Shown here piece by piece: positions 5,818-7,810 of a DNA stretch of 7,810 nucleotides. Numbering within the stretch: position 1 is the first letter of the stretch; every line of letters starts with the position of its first letter. Origin of the DNA: Brumimicrobium sp965656195. GTDB taxonomy: Bacteria; Bacteroidota; Bacteroidia; Flavobacteriales_D; Crocinitomicaceae. A model generated the notes under the pieces. The model did not search any database. It was not told the DNA's origin and saw only the letters and a program-made list of their open reading frames with translations. A program made the position numbers and the translations under genes. The stretch is taken from positions 1 to 7,810 of the forward strand of contig CBFHJL010000118.1 in NCBI GenBank assembly GCA_965656195.1. Direction: 5' to 3'.

Positions 5818-7206
5818 TTACAAGTATTTGTCAATAAGATAGAGAAGGCTCGCGATGCTAGCGGCCCCCATATGTAATTCGCGTTTATTTACATTTTCAA
5901 AAACATCATTGTGATTGTGATGAAAGTCAAAATAGCGCTGACTATCAGGTACGAAACCAAATAAGGCGATTCCATTAAATTCATTTTTTAACGGTCCAAT
6001 ATCCACTCCACCATAACCTTTTTCAAAATGATGCAAATAGTAAGGCTTGAACAGCGGTGCAAAGGATTGAAGAAGACCCAAATGTTCTTCGGAGCCGTCA
6101 ATATCAAAACCGCGAGGTGTAAATCCACCACGATCACTTTCAATTGCTGCAATGTGATTGAGTCCGGACTCTTTCGCGTAAGAAGCATACGATTTCCCTC
6201 CCCGATTACCGTTTTCTTCGTTCATGAAAAAGACAACACGAATTGTATTCTTTGGTTTGTAGTTAAGTTTTTGAAGAATTCTTGCCGCCTCCATGGAGTG
6301 AACGATGCCTGCTCCATCATCATGCGCACCTTCACCGACATCCCATGAGTCTAGATGGCCTCCAATAGTAATGATATGATCGGGGTTTTCACTCCCTGTC
6401 ATTTCCGCAATCACATTATACGAAGTCATGTCTGGATATTGCTGACAATCCATCTCCATTACAAAACGGAAAGGTTGATCTGACTTTTTGATCATTGCTT
6501 CTAAACGAGTCGCGTCTTTTGTAGATATCGCCGCTGCTGGGACTTTTGGTGTACCATCTTCATAACTCATAGAGCCCGTATGAGCATGTTCGTGTTCACT
6601 GATACTCAGAGATCGAATGATTACTCCTTTGGCTCCTTTTTTCGCAGCATCAACAGCCCCATGACCTCGAATCGGGTAACATCCTCCATAGGCTCTAAAT
6701 GCATTGATCATTTTCTGATTCATGGGTTGAGCGATGAAAACGATTTTGCCTTCAACGGCTGAGCGATCCGCATTTAATAGATCCTCTCTATCCTTAAACA
6801 TAGTGATTTCACCCTCAAGAACACCGTCAGTTCCTATTGATCCGCCGAGTGCAAGTAAGTTCACTTTGTTTAAATTGCCTTCGGGTGTTTTAAACCAACC
6901 CTGCTCAGTTGTTCCTCTTTCCCAGTGTGGCACCTGAATTTCTTGCTTGTAAACTGTGTCAAAATCATACCCTTTGAGTTTTTGAACCCCCCAATGTATC
7001 GCCATTTCTGCTGAAGCAGATCCCGTAAGTCTGGCCCCAACATCTTTACATAAACTACGTAAGTTTTCATAAGCCTCGCCACGAACTAAACCTTCGTCAT
7101 AGATAGCTCGAATTTGGCTGCTATCTTTTTTTATATCAATCTGCTGAGCACTGGAATTGGTTGTAGTAAGAATTAGGGTGAAAATGGATAAAAGCGTATA
7201 CTTCAT
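5818..7206 (-). CDS. Secreted M28 family metallopeptidase, carboxypeptidase Q-like
   Basis: Predicted exported zinc exopeptidase of 462 residues. An N-terminal signal peptide (1-20, ending NSSA before QQ) is clear. A PA (protease-associated) insert covers roughly 120-245. The M28 catalytic core follows: H284 in GGHLDSWDVGEG, D296 in HDDGAG, E330/E331 in FFMNEENG (general base and ligand), D358 in ESDRGG, and a His-rich FHHNHND at 428-434 supplying the last ligand (H429 or H430 most likely). The GGHLDSWDVG signature and ligand spacing resemble animal carboxypeptidase Q/plasma glutamate carboxypeptidase. Likely role: trimming of di- or oligopeptides in the periplasm or outside the cell; the true substrate is unknown. 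It is the first gene of a leftward pair with the sensor phosphatase and divergent from the small membrane protein gene. Confidence 0.92.
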   Translation of the reverse strand: MKYTLLSIFTLILTTTNSSAQQIDIKKDSSQIRAIYDEGLVRGEAYENLRSLCKDVGARLTGSASAEMAIHWGVQKLKGYDFDTVYKQEIQVPHWERGTTEQGWFKTPEGNLNKVNLLALGGSIGTDGVLEGEITMFKDREDLLNADRSAVEGKIVFIAQPMNQKMINAFRAYGGCYPIRGHGAVDAAKKGAKGVIIRSLSISEHEHAHTGSMSYEDGTPKVPAAAISTKDATRLEAMIKKSDQPFRFVMEMDCQQYPDMTSYNVIAEMTGSENPDHIITIGGHLDSWDVGEGAHDDGAGIVHSMEAARILQKLNYKPKNTIRVVFFMNEENGNRGGKSYASYAKESGLNHIAAIESDRGGFTPRGFDIDGSEEHLGLLQSFAPLFKPYYLHHFEKGYGGVDIGPLKNEFNGIALFGFVPDSQRYFDFHHNHNDVFENVNKRELHMGAASIASLLYLIDKYL

Positions 7207-7227
7207 AGTCGAGATAATTTTGCTTCG

Positions 7228-7235
7228 GAAAAATA
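7228..7235 (-). promoter_or_regulatory. Candidate -7 element for the M28 peptidase (and phosphatase)
   Basis: Minus-strand TATTTTTC, ending 21 nt before the peptidase ATG. It is embedded in CGTATTTTTCCGAA, which is nearly identical in sequence and spacing to the element before aroQ. No good -33 TTG was found. Confidence 0.4.
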
Positions 7236-7299
7236 CGGATTATTTGAGAATTTTTAATCTTCAATCCAACTATCGCCAGTAAAAGTTAGATCATTCCCT

Positions 7300-7307
7300 T
7301 ACATTTG
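7300..7307 (+). promoter_or_regulatory. -7 element for the small membrane protein gene
   Basis: TACATTTG matches the Bacteroidota -7 consensus TAnnTTTG at every fixed position and ends 19 nt before the ATG at 7327. A -33 TTG is not evident. Confidence 0.5.
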
Positions 7308-7326
7308 TAACAAATAAGAAATTATC

Positions 7327-7683
7327 ATGAGTTCAAAAGTCAATCGTACAATTCACATTCTTACTGCTATCGTGTTATTAGTTATAGCCGTATTGATCAC
7401 GGGTTATTACCTTTTTGCGGATAGTTACGAAGACTTAAAAAATGTTCCGACTTCGCTATATATTTCTGCTATCGTTTACATATTAATTCAACTCGTAAAG
7501 AGAAGTATTACTAAGAAAATGCCTTGGTATGACTGGTTTTATTACCTCGGACTTCTTGCCATTGTAATGCCTTTCGCACTTCCAGAAAAGGATTGGTTGT
7601 TCAGCATGGTAATTTATGGTTCATTATCGCTTGTTCTCCCTCCACTCATCGAAATTTTGATGTTGGTTTTGAAGAAGAAGTAG
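7327..7683 (+). CDS. Small multi-pass membrane protein of unknown function
   Basis: 118 residues, strongly hydrophobic. Likely transmembrane segments are 10-30, 42-57, 69-84 and 90-114, with a basic tail LKKK at the C-terminus and a basic loop KRSITKK (58-64) between segments two and three. By the positive-inside rule that loop and both termini would be cytoplasmic. No catalytic motif or family signature is recognised. The start is the ATG following a perfect -7 box, and the preceding sequence is A/T-rich with no Shine-Dalgarno. It is divergent from the M28 peptidase gene (120 bp between starts) and converges on the next gene with 12 bp between the stops. Codon use is like that of its neighbours, so this looks like a genuine hypothetical gene. 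Confidence 0.8.
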   Translation: MSSKVNRTIHILTAIVLLVIAVLITGYYLFADSYEDLKNVPTSLYISAIVYILIQLVKRSITKKMPWYDWFYYLGLLAIVMPFALPEKDWLFSMVIYGSLSLVLPPLIEILMLVLKKK

Positions 7684-7695
7684 ATTGAACTTCTC

Positions 7696-7810
7696 TTATT
7701 TGTTAAACCCCAATAGTTTTAAGTATTGATCGGGTGTTTGTTCTTGTGAAAATAGTTCGCTAGTGATTTCACCATTATCGTCTTTAGAGATAAGTATGTG
7801 TCTCGGCTCT
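7696..7810 (-). CDS. C-terminal end of an unidentified protein (runs off the right edge)
   Basis: Reading leftward from the edge, one frame is open for 37 codons and then ends in TAA: EPRHILISKDDNGEITSELF followed by SQEQTPDQYLKLLGFNK. The other two frames contain early stops. The pattern of a strand (HILIS), a turn (DDNGE) and a closing helix with P-[DE]-Q-[YF]-L-x-x-L resembles the C-terminus of thioredoxin-fold proteins, but this is a weak guess from too little sequence. It is tail-to-tail with the small membrane protein gene. Confidence 0.65.
   Translation of the reverse strand, partial: EPRHILISKDDNGEITSELFSQEQTPDQYLKLLGFNK

Noticed and set aside
6028..6348. Plus-strand open frame of 106 codons inside the M28 peptidase gene
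   Set aside because: It lies opposite the conserved zinc-binding motifs of the peptidase, and its translation shows no domain; a shadow frame.
7676..7694. Inverted repeat AGAAGT/ACTTCT with a 7-nt loop between the convergent genes at the right end
   Set aside because: Only six base pairs, mostly A-T, overlapping the stop codon and without a real T-tract, so too weak to call as a terminator.

Overview
The window looks like chromosomal DNA from a Bacteroidota bacterium, probably a marine Cytophagales-type organism. The supporting signs are moderate to low GC, almost no Shine-Dalgarno sequences, several -7 elements of the TAnnTTTG type, a SpoIIE-type phosphatase carried on a 7TMR-DISM membrane sensor, and menaquinone genes. 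The genus assignment is inference. There are no tRNA or rRNA genes, CRISPR arrays or insertion sequences.

Layout, left to right. The 5' end of aroQ (type II 3-dehydroquinase) runs leftward off the edge and is divergent from xerD (tyrosine recombinase). Next comes a 439-bp interval. It holds a strong bidirectional hairpin terminator, a leftward 42-codon gene for a small Lys-rich peptide with a Gly-Gly-Gly motif (not previously called because of its size), a promoter-like sequence for that gene, a 10-bp direct repeat with a 20-bp period and a perfect 8-bp inverted repeat. Then menA and menC overlap by ATGA and run rightward as a menaquinone operon.

menC ends tail-to-tail, with a 20-bp overlap, against a leftward pair. 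The first gene of that pair (right side) encodes a secreted carboxypeptidase Q-like M28 metallopeptidase. The second encodes a 7TMR-DISM sensor fused through a coiled coil to a PP2C/SpoIIE phosphatase, and it contains a 99-base run of N. Divergent from the peptidase is a 118-codon multi-pass membrane protein of unknown function. It converges on the C-terminal end of an unidentified leftward gene at the right edge.

Most of the window is housekeeping: shikimate pathway, chromosome dimer resolution and menaquinone synthesis. The accessory signals are the orphan small peptide, which resembles the leader-plus-core plan of Bacteroidota double-glycine natural-product precursors, and the secreted peptidase/membrane sensor phosphatase pair. 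No maturation or export gene for the peptide lies in the window, so any pathway for it is a hypothesis.
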